A stretch of DNA of 18,416 bases from a bacterium (GTDB lineage Bacteria > Tectomicrobia > Entotheonellia > Entotheonellales > Entotheonellaceae). The stretch lies in NCBI GenBank assembly GCA_027294925.1, contig JAPULM010000123.1:1-18416 (forward strand), written 5' to 3'. The position numbers and the translations under genes are program-made. Below, in pieces: positions 1 through 7,393 of the stretch (positions are counted from its first letter, which is position 1; each line of letters opens with the position of its first letter). The notes under the pieces were generated by a model. That model was given only the letters and a program-made list of their open reading frames with translations, did not search any database and was not told the DNA's origin.

Positions 1-527
1 CCAGCGGCGTCCAGCGCCGCTTCCTCGGCCCGAATGCGGATGCGCAACATCACCGCATTGGCGATGCCAAACCCCAGCGCCGTAATCCAGCTCCCATAAA
101 GCAATGGCAGAGCCGCCAGTTCCAACCCCACGCCCAGATAGTTCGGATGCCGGATATAACGATAGATGCCATGGGTGACGGGCGGCACCCCCGGCAGGGT
201 CATAATCCGTACCGTCCAGCGTTCCTGCAATGCCGACATGGCCGCAAAGCGTAGGGTTTGTCCCAGCATGAGGATGGCCAAGGCCGGCATACTGACCGCC
301 AATGCGGGCGGTTGGTGGCGCCAGTAGGCTTCGGCCATACAGCCGACGAGCCACCCGACATGCAGGCCGCGCATGGCCGTAAAGTGACCTGAGGCCGCTT
401 CTTGAGCCCCGCGTCTCTTCAGCCCGGCTTCGTTGCGCTTGGAGCGGCGCAGTTCCAGCAAACGCTGCATGGCGATGCACAGCACCAGGAGCAGGTATCC
501 GTACAGAGAGAGGGTGTCGGTCCTCAT
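1..527 (-). CDS. Isoprenylcysteine carboxyl methyltransferase-like membrane protein (3' end outside window)
   Basis: About 175 residues are visible and the C-terminus lies beyond the left edge. The N-terminus is a hydrophobic helix (LSLYGYLLLVLCIAMQRLLELR), followed by further hydrophobic stretches. The ICMT-family signature follows: RYIRHPNYLGVGLE near residue 125, then a membrane helix, then RIRAEEAAL close to the edge. Members use SAM to methylate a small or prenylated acceptor at the membrane. The ATG overlaps the stop of the upstream type III polyketide synthase as ATGA, so the two are translationally coupled. In phenolic-lipid operons a methyltransferase of this family (SrsB type) O-methylates the alkylresorcinol made by the synthase, so I infer the same role here. 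The family call is firm; the substrate is inferred from context. Confidence 0.88.
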   Translation of the reverse strand, partial: MRTDTLSLYGYLLLVLCIAMQRLLELRRSKRNEAGLKRRGAQEAASGHFTAMRGLHVGWLVGCMAEAYWRHQPPALAVSMPALAILMLGQTLRFAAMSALQERWTVRIMTLPGVPPVTHGIYRYIRHPNYLGVGLELAALPLLYGSWITALGFGIANAVMLRIRIRAEEAALDAA

Positions 528-1597
528 GCCGGCACCTGACGGTAGCGTAGCAAGCTCAATTCGGCGCAAAAGGCCGGCCCCATGGCAACCATCAAGCCCA
601 GGGCGTCAGGTTGAGGCGCATGTTTTAAGGTTTCGTCGAGAACAAACAACACTGACACCGAACTCATGTTGCCGTATCGTGCCAGACTTTCCCAACTGCG
701 CTGCAGGATGTCGTCGGCAAGGTCCAAGGTCTGCGCCATGGCCTGTAACACCTTGGGTCCGCCGGGATGGGCCACGACAAACGACAGATCGGTCTGGCGA
801 ATACCGCCAGACCGACACAACTCTTGGACCGCACGGGGAAGCTCGCGTCTCACTATATCTGGCACCTCAGGGCTCAGCACCACTTTAAACCCGCTGTCGA
901 CAATGTCCCATCCCATCACACGTTCGGTTTGCGGAAAAAATGTCGACTGCCAGGTCGTGAGTTCCAGGGGCGCTTCGGAAACCCTCGGATGGTCATCGCC
1001 CAGGAGCAGAACCGCGGCACCGCCATCGCCGAAAAGACCGGAGGAGATAAGATTCGGAATGCTAAGGTCATCGCTTTGCAGCGTCAACGAGCAGAGTTCA
1101 ATGCTGACAAAAATCGCCGCTTCCTGAGGATGACCGCGCAGGTAGTCGGCCGCCCGATTGATCCCGGCCACCCCGGCCAGACAGCCGAGGCCAAACAGAG
1201 GCATACGCTTGGTAGCAGGCGCGAACGGCAAGCGATTCATCAAGCGGGCCTCCAGACTGGGAACCGCAATACCGGTTACTGTCGAACTGACCAGCAAGTG
1301 GATATCGTGCGCCTGCAGCTGAGCCTGGTCGAGCACGCTACTCACCGCCTGTTGCGCCAGGTCCAGAGACACCGTTAGCCAGGCATCGTTACGCGCCTGT
1401 AAACCCTGCAGGTTTTCGTATGACTCGAGGGGCAGTGCCAGGTGGCGTCCCCCCACCAGGACATGTCGATGGAATGCCGCAATGCGGTCCGGGTTAAAAT
1501 ACCGCGTCGACCAGTGTTTGAGCAAGCCTTGAATCAGGCTTTCCTGGTCATAATAATGCGGCGGTAGGGCGCAGCCGATACAATGAATATAAGGCAT
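524..1597 (-). CDS. Type III polyketide synthase (chalcone/stilbene synthase family)
   Basis: This is a 357-residue thiolase-fold condensing enzyme, full length for bacterial type III PKS. The catalytic triad is complete: Cys139 in FGLGCLAGVAG, His277 in VAHPGGPKVL and Asn310 in YGNMSSVSVLFVL. Such enzymes extend an acyl-CoA starter with malonyl-CoA without a carrier protein. With the methyltransferase-like partner overlapping its stop, an alkylresorcinol or alkylpyrone product is the likeliest reading. I chose the ATG at 1597 (MPYIHCIG) because it matches the usual family N-terminus. The frame stays open to 1717, but those residues overlap the RND remnant and look non-native. The start lies 2 bases after the stop of that remnant, with only a weak ribosome-binding site, so translation may depend on coupling. 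Starter and chain length cannot be read from the sequence. Confidence 0.93.
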   Translation of the reverse strand: MPYIHCIGCALPPHYYDQESLIQGLLKHWSTRYFNPDRIAAFHRHVLVGGRHLALPLESYENLQGLQARNDAWLTVSLDLAQQAVSSVLDQAQLQAHDIHLLVSSTVTGIAVPSLEARLMNRLPFAPATKRMPLFGLGCLAGVAGINRAADYLRGHPQEAAIFVSIELCSLTLQSDDLSIPNLISSGLFGDGGAAVLLLGDDHPRVSEAPLELTTWQSTFFPQTERVMGWDIVDSGFKVVLSPEVPDIVRRELPRAVQELCRSGGIRQTDLSFVVAHPGGPKVLQAMAQTLDLADDILQRSWESLARYGNMSSVSVLFVLDETLKHAPQPDALGLMVAMGPAFCAELSLLRYRQVPA

Positions 1598-1599
1598 GC

Positions 1600-2244
1600 T
1601 CACACACTCGTGAGGGGTTTTGGCCGACCGCACGGGCTGTGTTTGACATAACCCCTGCGGCGCGGGTTGTATTCCCGCTTCAGACTGCCCGCCGTGGTCC
1701 GAATGGCGTTGATCCATGCCTGCTGCTCAGCAGGCGTCATGTTGGGAGTTGGAACCACCAGGAACCCTGCGCTGTGAAGATCTGCCGACAGCAGCGTCCC
1801 GACCACCCAATCTTGATTCCGGATGACCGCAATCTCTTCCGCCGACAGGTTGTCCCGTGCAATCAAGGGTGGGGCCGACATGCCACTGTCGGTAAACGTA
1901 AACCGCGTCATGTCGCGCGCCTGGGTCAGGCTGGAAACTGCTAACACATGGGGTAGTGCCGACAGATCCTCGGTCAGGGCACGTATGGCGGCCAGGCCAC
2001 GTGAGGTTAGCAGATGCTGGGCGGAATCGTGAAGCGCCAGCAGGACGGTCTCGTCGCTGCCGAAGGTGGTCAGAAAATCTTGATATACCCGGTAATCAGC
2101 ACTGGCGCGTATAAACAACCGTTCATTCGAGGCATCAAGGCGCAGCCGCGTGGCGCCAAACAGCGCGACCACGGTCAGCATGACAAGTCCCCACAGCGCC
2201 AGCCATGGCCGCCGCGCCAGGTGCGTAATCCAGAACGTCAACAT
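1600..2244 (-). pseudogene. Truncated RND/MMPL-family exporter (N-terminal fragment)
   Basis: The 214-residue frame begins MLTFWITHLARRPW, a typical RND/MMPL start with one transmembrane helix (about residues 12-32). The start of the first periplasmic domain follows, with family-like text NERLFIRASADYRVYQDF and FGSDETVLLAL. Intact members of this family (MMPL, HpnN and hydrophobe exporters) have roughly 750-1000 residues and about 12 helices. Here the frame ends after the first periplasmic domain in a basic, unrelated-looking tail (EYNPRRRGYVKH), just before the polyketide synthase. The start at 2244 has an AGGGG Shine-Dalgarno. No second transmembrane helix is visible in any minus-strand frame before 1597, so most of the gene has been deleted rather than frameshifted. 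Originally it probably exported or transported the lipid product; the fragment is unlikely to be functional. Confidence 0.78.
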
Positions 2245-2296
2245 ATGGCCCCTATCATTGAAGCATCGCACAACGGTGGCCACGCGCTGGACGGGT

Positions 2297-3118
2297 TCAG
2301 CGCTTAGCCACTTGGAAAATCGTTGTAAGACGCAGTCGCACCAGTTCATCGCCGCGTTCGGACCAGATGGCGACATCGTTGACCAGGTAATGGTGCCCCT
2401 TACGCTCATAAACCTCCTGGCAATATCCCGTCACCACCAGAGGGTGACCGGCATAAGCCGGGGCCAGATGTTGGATATGGCTTTGGACATGAATGGCCGG
2501 ACCGTAGGTGTACGAATGGTGTAATAAACGCGTTGGCCGTCCGGCTAGCCAACCGGGGTGGATGAGCGCTTGGGTGCCGTAATAGATCGGGTTGGGGTCG
2601 GCGACTTTATCTCGTGCATACGACTCGGCCTCCGCCACCGACAGGGCGACGGACATCGGGCGTAACTCTTGCTCTAGCGGCGCATTGTCCATACTCAGGG
2701 AGGGCAGGGTGTGGGGCTGCGGCTCGCCGGGCTTGAACCTAGGGACATGCAATGCCTCAAACCACGACGCCTTTCCCCGCCCTAGCGTTGCGATGATGCA
2801 GCGCGCACCCGCCTGATTATCCATCTGCAGTGAAGACGCCGCATCGGTTGCGGGAAATATGCGGACCACCATCCTATCACCGGGATAGGTCGGCCGTCTG
2901 AACGTCAGGTGGATCCAGCCGTCGTGCAACCAATCCTGGCCCAAGACGTCCAGGATGGCAGGTAGGGTCCAGCCATACACGTGCACCCCCCCGACCAGTG
3001 CTGCTTTGTAACCATATGCCTTGCCGCCTTCGGTGGAATGGATGGGGTTATCGGGGCGTGGTGCGTCCGGGTTGTCCATAAAGGCGGTGATGTGTCGTTC
3101 TGCGAGGGCGATGCTCAT
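2297..3118 (-). CDS. Double-hotdog MaoC-like (R)-hydratase/dehydratase family protein
   Basis: The 273-residue protein contains two hotdog-like halves. The first has a MaoC-type active-site motif, PDNPIHSTEGGKAYGYKAAL (Asp23, Asn24, His27). The second has the related ADPNPIYYG at about residues 173-181, with Tyr in place of His, followed by HPGWLAGRPTRLLHHSYTYG. Two fused hotdog folds of this size are typical of FAS1-like/MaoC dehydratases that hydrate or dehydrate acyl-CoA thioesters. The start at 3118 is chosen because AGGAGA stands 8 bases upstream; the frame is open further up, but that stretch overlaps the CoA-transferase remnant. The gene follows the CaiB remnant by 19 bases and precedes the RND remnant by 52, so it was part of one operon. 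It may supply or modify an acyl-CoA for the type III synthase (inference). Confidence 0.82.
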   Translation of the reverse strand: MSIALAERHITAFMDNPDAPRPDNPIHSTEGGKAYGYKAALVGGVHVYGWTLPAILDVLGQDWLHDGWIHLTFRRPTYPGDRMVVRIFPATDAASSLQMDNQAGARCIIATLGRGKASWFEALHVPRFKPGEPQPHTLPSLSMDNAPLEQELRPMSVALSVAEAESYARDKVADPNPIYYGTQALIHPGWLAGRPTRLLHHSYTYGPAIHVQSHIQHLAPAYAGHPLVVTGYCQEVYERKGHHYLVNDVAIWSERGDELVRLRLTTIFQVAKR

Positions 3119-3137
3119 GGTGGATCTCCTGCACGTT

Positions 3138-3390
3138 TTAAGCGAGCCAGTCGGCGATGACGGCTTCCGTATCCTGCCCCGGTGTTTGGGGTGCGGGTCG
3201 GCAAACTGTGCAAGCCGAACATCGTTTACAAAATAAACCGGATACATGGTTTACACATTTTCCCCACTGGTAAAATGAGTATTGTGTCCCCCTAAGGTCC
3301 CGCAATGACCGAGGTAACGTCGATAATCCGTATCCCTTTCAATGGTCCTGCCGTAGATGTGTGCTCCTCATCAAATTGTCGCGCATCGTT
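3138..3390 (-). pseudogene. CaiB/BaiF (family III) CoA-transferase, internally deleted remnant
   Basis: Only the two ends of the gene survive. The N-terminal piece (about 3390-3292) reads GPLKGIRIIDVTSVIAGP and then meets a stop. This is the near-universal start of family III CoA-transferases, which transfer CoA between carboxylic acids. The C-terminal piece (3203-3138), in the frame ending TAA at 3140-3138, reads RPAPQTPGQDTEAVIADWLA, the usual C-terminus of the same family. Family members have about 400 residues, so roughly 1 kb has been lost and replaced by about 90 bases that resemble a transposon end. The dehydratase gene starts 19 bases after the C-terminal stop, as expected for an operon. 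No clear start codon is visible for the N-terminal piece; a TTG near 3390 is possible. The identification rests on short motifs at both ends in the right order and spacing from the neighbours. Confidence 0.7.
3201..3291. mobile_element. Mobile-element-like scar inside the CoA-transferase remnant, with two short direct repeats
   Basis: About 90 A+T-richer bases separate the two CoA-transferase ends. Within them a 16-18 base unit occurs twice in the same direction: CCGAACATCGTTTACA (3215-3230) and CCGGATACATGGTTTACA (3238-3255). After these come ATTTTCCCCACT and GTATTGTGTCCCCC, the latter abutting the truncated N-terminal CoA-transferase piece. Repeated 20-base transposase-binding units and an ATTTTCCCCAC block resemble the ends of IS21-family elements as I remember them; this is an inference, not a match I can verify. 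No transposase coding sequence is present. The likeliest history is insertion of an element followed by a deletion that left one end. Confidence 0.45.
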
Positions 3391-3425
3391 GCCCAAGAGG
3401 CAAAACGGCTGTTCGCTTTTTAGGT

Positions 3426-4187
3426 TTATGCAGCATCCGCAAAACACGGCTGCATCGCCGTGAGGAAATCCTGCACACACACATGTCGATAACCGCCCGT
3501 ATAGGGGAAATCGGTATCGCATGATAGCGCCGTGTCTGGTGCAGGCGCCGCCTCTAAGCCGTTCGGCGCCTGGGGTAAGCGTGCGATGCTGCGTTGTAGG
3601 AGGGCCGCAACGGGTTGCGAGACTCGGAGCTCGAGCGTCGGATGCGAGGTGTTGTAATAATACACGGTCTTCAGGCGGGTCTTGAGGATTTTCCTCATGT
3701 AGTCAGGAAAATCGGCTTCATTGGAACTCGGCATGAAGTCCTCGGGCCAGAATAGACGGTTAATCTGCCAGTCGAAGATTTTTTTGAGCATCCCATCCAC
3801 CGTCCCCGATGCCAGAATCCAATTCGAATCCGGCCAGACATCGAGCGCGCTCCACGGGCTGCCGAGCGCCTCAATCTCAAGCTGGACGCGTTGTCCTTGC
3901 ACGAAAACGCCGTTGTCATTGACATCGAGAAAGGCGAAATGGTGCGGATAATCGAAAAACTCGGTCGTCCGCGCCCGCAGCACATCGTAAAATGACGTGG
4001 TCAATGCTAAAAGCGCATCGCCCGTGTGACGTACCCCGGTGTCGAGACTTGGCGCGACAATACCGATCCGATCTTGTTCGTGGTATTGCGGACAAAAGCC
4101 TGCAAAGTCGATCTGGGTACGCCGGCCATTGTCACCCACTTGCCAATATTGAAAATCAACTGATCGTAGCACGGTAGTTGTGTGCAT
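3426..4187 (-). CDS. Hypothetical protein, 253 aa, first gene of the polyketide-type operon
   Basis: I do not recognise this family. The protein is soluble-looking, with no signal peptide or membrane helix. It is rich in aromatic residues (ALDVWPDSNWILASG, KIFDWQINRLFWPEDF, TRLKTVYYYNTSHP) and has a conserved-looking core around DRIGIVAPSLDTGVRHTGDALL. The C-terminal part contains a Pro/Ala-rich linker (APNGLEAAPAPD). AAGGTGA upstream of the ATG at 4187 supports the start. It is divergent from the dehydrogenase at 4337 and lies 35 bases upstream of the CoA-transferase remnant on the same strand, so it was probably the first gene of the lipid/polyketide operon. A role in substrate binding or regulation would be a guess. 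Confidence 0.72.
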   Translation of the reverse strand: MHTTTVLRSVDFQYWQVGDNGRRTQIDFAGFCPQYHEQDRIGIVAPSLDTGVRHTGDALLALTTSFYDVLRARTTEFFDYPHHFAFLDVNDNGVFVQGQRVQLEIEALGSPWSALDVWPDSNWILASGTVDGMLKKIFDWQINRLFWPEDFMPSSNEADFPDYMRKILKTRLKTVYYYNTSHPTLELRVSQPVAALLQRSIARLPQAPNGLEAAPAPDTALSCDTDFPYTGGYRHVCVQDFLTAMQPCFADAA

Positions 4188-4336
4188 TGTCCATCACCTT
4201 ATGTGGCTGAGTAAGATACGATTATGACGCTATAATAACACGTTCTCCCATACTGTTTGGGTTGTCACGGGAAGGTATGGTAAAGTAGAGAAAATCAAGA
4301 CATGGTCCTACCGGCAGAGGATGGGGGGAAGCAAAC
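4188..4336. promoter_or_regulatory. Divergent promoter region between the 253-aa protein and the dehydrogenase
   Basis: This 149-base gap separates two divergently transcribed genes, so it must carry promoters for both. On the plus strand an exact TATAAT lies at 4231-4236 with a poor -35 partner. A second candidate is an extended -10, TGGTAAAGT (4278-4286), 18 bases after TTGGGT. On the minus strand A+T-rich hexamers such as TATTAT occur in the same place. Ribosome-binding sites sit at both ends: GGGGGAAG before the plus-strand ATG and AAGGTGA before the minus-strand ATG. The exact start points cannot be fixed by eye. Confidence 0.4.
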
Positions 4337-5383
4337 ATGGTAGCCACGGTGAAATCCGCCTTGTTCGATGGCGCGTCGTCGATGAAGCTGGCTGAGTTTC
4401 CAAAATTGGACCCTGGGCCCGGTGAGGTGATCATCCGGGTGCGTGCGACCGGCATTTGCGGGTCTGATCTGCTCATGAATGCCGATAAGACCGAGCCGGA
4501 TTCGATTCCATTTGGCCACGAAGTGGCGGGTGAAATTGCAGAGATCGGCCGTGGCGTCAAGCCTGCCATGCTAGGCCAGCGGGTGGCCATTGAAACCATT
4601 GGGCAGGGATTGGCGTGTGCGCAGTGCTGGTACTGTCGACAGGGACAGTTTCGACAATGCCTGAATAAGGCGACCGACGAAGGTGGCGGCTTTGCTCAGT
4701 ATATGAAACGCCACGCCATTGGCTGCTATCCACTATCCGATAACCTGTCCTGGGAAGAGGGGGCGTTGGTCGAACCCCTTGCCGTGTCCGTTCACGGTGT
4801 ACGCCGTGGGCAGATGCAGGGTGGCGAGACGGTCGTCGTCCTTGGGGCTGGCAGCATTGGTTTGACTGCGGTTGCGGCGGCGCGTGGGCTCGGCGCCGGT
4901 AAGATTTTTGTCACCGCCCGTCACGCCCAGCAGGCGGAAATGGCCCAGCGGTTGGGGGCAGATGGGGTGCTGCCGACCGACGGACCGGCACTGGCGGAGG
5001 CAGTCCATGATGTGACGGACGGCCGCGGCGCCGACCTGACCATCGAGACAGTCGGTGGCAGAAACGGTGCGACGCTTGAACAGGCGATCGATGTTACGCG
5101 TATGCAGGGCCGGTTGGTTATCCTGGGTGGCTTTCGTCGCCCCATCACACTGGATTGGCTGCCACCGCTCTTGAAGGAGCAGTCCATCATTTTTTCGTCG
5201 TGCTATAGTATATTGAACGGCCAACACGACTACGAACTGGCCATCGACATGTTGGCGTCGGGAAAAGCGCCACTAAAGCAAATGGTGACCCACAGGTTTT
5301 CGCTCGAGGACATTCAACAAGGCTTTGACGCTGCATATGACAAAACGACTGGATCGATTAAGGTCCAGATTCACCAGCCATAG
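4337..5383 (+). CDS. Zinc-dependent alcohol/polyol dehydrogenase (medium-chain dehydrogenase family)
   Basis: This 348-residue enzyme has the full MDR layout. The catalytic zinc site is given by Cys41 (TGICGSD) and His61-Glu62 (FGHEVAGEI). The structural zinc loop is complete, with Cys94, Cys97, Cys100 and Cys108 (CAQCWYCRQGQFRQC). The Rossmann nucleotide-binding motif is VVVLGAGSIGLTAV. Sequence style is closest to sorbitol, threonine or other polyol dehydrogenases, which oxidise secondary alcohols with NAD(P). The start is supported by GGGGGAAG 6 bases before the ATG. It stands alone on the plus strand, divergent from the polyketide-type operon, and is followed by a PIN-toxin remnant. The substrate cannot be deduced. 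Confidence 0.9.
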   Translation: MVATVKSALFDGASSMKLAEFPKLDPGPGEVIIRVRATGICGSDLLMNADKTEPDSIPFGHEVAGEIAEIGRGVKPAMLGQRVAIETIGQGLACAQCWYCRQGQFRQCLNKATDEGGGFAQYMKRHAIGCYPLSDNLSWEEGALVEPLAVSVHGVRRGQMQGGETVVVLGAGSIGLTAVAAARGLGAGKIFVTARHAQQAEMAQRLGADGVLPTDGPALAEAVHDVTDGRGADLTIETVGGRNGATLEQAIDVTRMQGRLVILGGFRRPITLDWLPPLLKEQSIIFSSCYSILNGQHDYELAIDMLASGKAPLKQMVTHRFSLEDIQQGFDAAYDKTTGSIKVQIHQP

Positions 5384-5401
5384 CTGGGGGGGATGTGAGA
5401 A

Positions 5402-5417
5402 TAGAGGGACACAATAC
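5402..5417 (+). repeat. Dispersed motif TAGAGGGACACAATAC at a gene-remnant junction
   Basis: The 12-base core GGGACACAATAC (5406-5417) recurs inverted at 3279-3290, where it abuts the broken CoA-transferase. The overlapping 11-mer TAGAGGGACAC (5402-5412) recurs inverted at 13346-13356, inside the long hairpin there. Here the motif sits a few bases before the PIN-domain remnant. Three copies, two of them at truncated genes, suggest the end of a small mobile or REP-type element. No transposase is visible nearby. Confidence 0.4.
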
Positions 5418-5428
5418 GTATTTATCGT

Positions 5429-5590
5429 TCCGCAGACATCGCGATACGTGCCGGGGGGCTAGGGCAGCAAGGTTTATATGGCGATCCTGCTGACCGGTTA
5501 ATCGTGGCGACTGCCATAGAGCATGGCGTTGAGCTCGTCACCAAGGATCGTCGTTTGCGCTCTTTTGCGCCCGTCCGCACGGTGTGGTAG
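5429..5590 (+). pseudogene. C-terminal remnant of a VapC-type PIN-domain toxin
   Basis: The frame ending TAG at 5588-5590 reads SADIAIRAGG, then YGDPADRLIVATAIEHG, VELVTKDRRL and a final VRTVW. This is the standard C-terminal third of type II PIN-domain ribonuclease toxins, including the conserved GDPADRLIVATA segment and the TKD acidic residue. About 53 residues survive of a domain that normally has 125-140. An in-frame stop lies at 5402-5404, there is no start codon or N-terminal Asp motif, and no antitoxin gene is upstream. It cannot be an active toxin. The break point coincides with the GGGACACAATAC motif, which points to loss by a mobile element or a deletion. Confidence 0.75.
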
Positions 5591-5673
5591 CTCTCCCCGC
5601 GTTGGGGACGGAGGTGAGCGCGAGCCCCTAGCCGACTCCTAAATGTACTTCAGCCGTATGGGACTCTTACAAC

Positions 5674-6168
5674 TCACTCAACCTCGAACACCGGCCGCGA
5701 TTTATCCGACAGGTTCACCACCACTGCCTGCGTCGCTTGAACCAGGTTCTCAGCGGTAATCATGATCTCCTGACCCCATACACCTGCCCCGACGCCCAGA
5801 ATGCTTTCGTGTAGGAGCGACGCATCAACGAACGACCGAAAACCTGACGGCTGCCAATGAAAGGGAGGGATTGAGCCAATCGGGTATCCCGTGGTGGCCT
5901 GGACAACTTGCGGAATTGCCAGTTTGATGTTGCGCGAGCCAATCGCTTTCTTCAAGTGGCCGGATATGGCGTTTTGATTGGCGGCGAGCATGACCAACAC
6001 CTTCTCATCCGTACCTGAGACGAAGATCAAGGTTTTGACCATCTGGTTCTCGCCATAGCCGAGCATACGTGCGACGCTCGCGGCGCCTTTCTCGGTTTCG
6101 ACCGGGAATGATCGTTTCTGATACGGAATGCCTCGTTCATCCAAGAACTGATGGGCTGGTAGATACAT
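5674..6168 (-). CDS. YbaK/EbsC-family Cys-tRNA(Pro)/aminoacyl-tRNA deacylase
   Basis: The 164-residue protein is full length for the YbaK/ProX domain, a cytoplasmic editing hydrolase that removes wrongly attached amino acids from tRNA, classically Cys from tRNA-Pro. Supporting features are the N-terminal LDERGIPYQKRSFPVE, the catalytic-site lysine region NQMVKTLIFV (Lys45), VLVMLAANQNAISGHLKKAIG and the late glycine/proline loop GYPIGSIPPFHW. AAGGA lies about 9 bases before the ATG at 6168. It is monocistronic, with remnants downstream and the aminotransferase divergent from it. The exact editing specificity within the family cannot be assigned from sequence alone. Confidence 0.88.
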   Translation of the reverse strand: MYLPAHQFLDERGIPYQKRSFPVETEKGAASVARMLGYGENQMVKTLIFVSGTDEKVLVMLAANQNAISGHLKKAIGSRNIKLAIPQVVQATTGYPIGSIPPFHWQPSGFRSFVDASLLHESILGVGAGVWGQEIMITAENLVQATQAVVVNLSDKSRPVFEVE

Positions 6169-6364
6169 CGTATAGCGTCCTTTTAGGGCTGCGAGATCGC
6201 CTGCGGCAATTGACCTTGGCCTGTCTCATGGAGTGGTCGTCAAATGAGCCCTATCGAGACGATTTGAATGCGTCTCAACAGCGTGATAAGCTGCTCCTCT
6301 GGGATGCAAGTGGAGCCACATATGGTATCGCATTGCCCGATGAAAATAAAAGAAAAGGAAACTT

Positions 6365-7279
6365 ATGGTACAGGAACGCGTTGTCTATTTGAATGGTGAA
6401 ATGATTCCGGATAGCCAGGCGAAGGTTTCGATTCACGACCTTGGCTTTCTCATGGGAGACGCGGTGTTCGATACCACGCGGACCTTTGGTCGGCAGATAT
6501 TTAAGTTGGACGATCACCTCGACCGCTTCTATCAATCGCTCAAATATATGCGCCTCGATCCAGGGCTGACAAAAGGCGACATGGCGCAGCTCACCATGCA
6601 GGTCCTCGAGGCCAACCTTCCGATGCTCCAGGATGATAGCGACTATTGGGTCACGCAGCGGGTGACGCGAGGCGAACGGGTGTACGGTGGTGTGGGCGCA
6701 GGTGATTTAAAACCCACCGTCCTGATTGAGTGCCAACCGCTGCCGTTTGCCGCCAGAGCGCCATACTACCGGGATGGATTACCGGTGGTCGTTCCGTCCG
6801 TTCGTCGCACGCCGCCTGCATCGATGAGCCCGAGAGCCAAAGTCCACAATTATATTAATCTGCTTCAAGGCGAGCTTGAGGTGAAAGCGCAGAACCCCGA
6901 CGCCTGGGCCATTTTGCTCGATATTAACGGCAATATCGCGGAGGGCATGGGCAGCAATTTTTTCATTGTGAAAGACGGTGTGGTGATCACGCCTAAAGGC
7001 CAATATGTGCTTGGCGGCATTAGCCGGGAAACGGTGTTGCAGCTTGCTGCTGAACTCCGGATTGAGGCAACGGAGGCGGACATCGATCTGTTCGACGCTT
7101 ATACGGCTGATGAGGCGTTTGTGACGTCGACCAGCTTTTGCATCTGTCCCGTCGTCTCGGTTAATGGCAGTACGATTGGCGAGGGACAAATCCCGGCTCC
7201 GGTCACCGGCCGTCTGTTGCAGGCCTATAGCGAATTGGTCGGCCTCGATATCGTGGCGCAATACCTCTCGCATCTTTAG
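6365..7279 (+). CDS. Class IV (branched-chain/D-amino acid type) PLP aminotransferase
   Basis: The 304-residue protein matches fold-type IV aminotransferases in length and motifs. The N-terminal block is AKVSIHDLGFLMGDAVFDTTRTF. The PLP lysine is Lys159 in SPRAKVHNYINLLQGELE. The cofactor-phosphate and catalytic region is INGNIAEGMGSNFFIV (Glu193), followed by VLGGISRETV. These enzymes transfer amino groups between branched-chain or D-amino acids and 2-oxo acids; the IlvE and D-alanine transaminase branches, and ADC lyase, are hard to separate by eye. AAGGAA precedes the ATG. The gene is convergent with the secreted-protein operon, with a REP-like element between. Confidence 0.88.
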   Translation: MVQERVVYLNGEMIPDSQAKVSIHDLGFLMGDAVFDTTRTFGRQIFKLDDHLDRFYQSLKYMRLDPGLTKGDMAQLTMQVLEANLPMLQDDSDYWVTQRVTRGERVYGGVGAGDLKPTVLIECQPLPFAARAPYYRDGLPVVVPSVRRTPPASMSPRAKVHNYINLLQGELEVKAQNPDAWAILLDINGNIAEGMGSNFFIVKDGVVITPKGQYVLGGISRETVLQLAAELRIEATEADIDLFDAYTADEAFVTSTSFCICPVVSVNGSTIGEGQIPAPVTGRLLQAYSELVGLDIVAQYLSHL

Positions 7280-7393
7280 TATCGCGCCGCTGCTCTTGTT
7301 TTCACAGTATTGAATGTCTATACGATTTTGTCTTTGCTCCCGTGGCCTATAGATATTCAGGTTTGCTTTTGGAGATCTAGACAGCCTGCTTGA

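Noticed and set aside
433..1378. Plus-strand open frames opposite the type III polyketide synthase.
   Set aside because: They are rich in Arg/Pro/Ser and overlap a strongly conserved gene on the other strand, so they are antisense shadows.
3119..3247. N-terminal extension of the dehydratase from an ATG at 3247.
   Set aside because: The extension runs in a different frame over the CoA-transferase C-terminal remnant and the scar, and AGGAGA marks the start at 3118.
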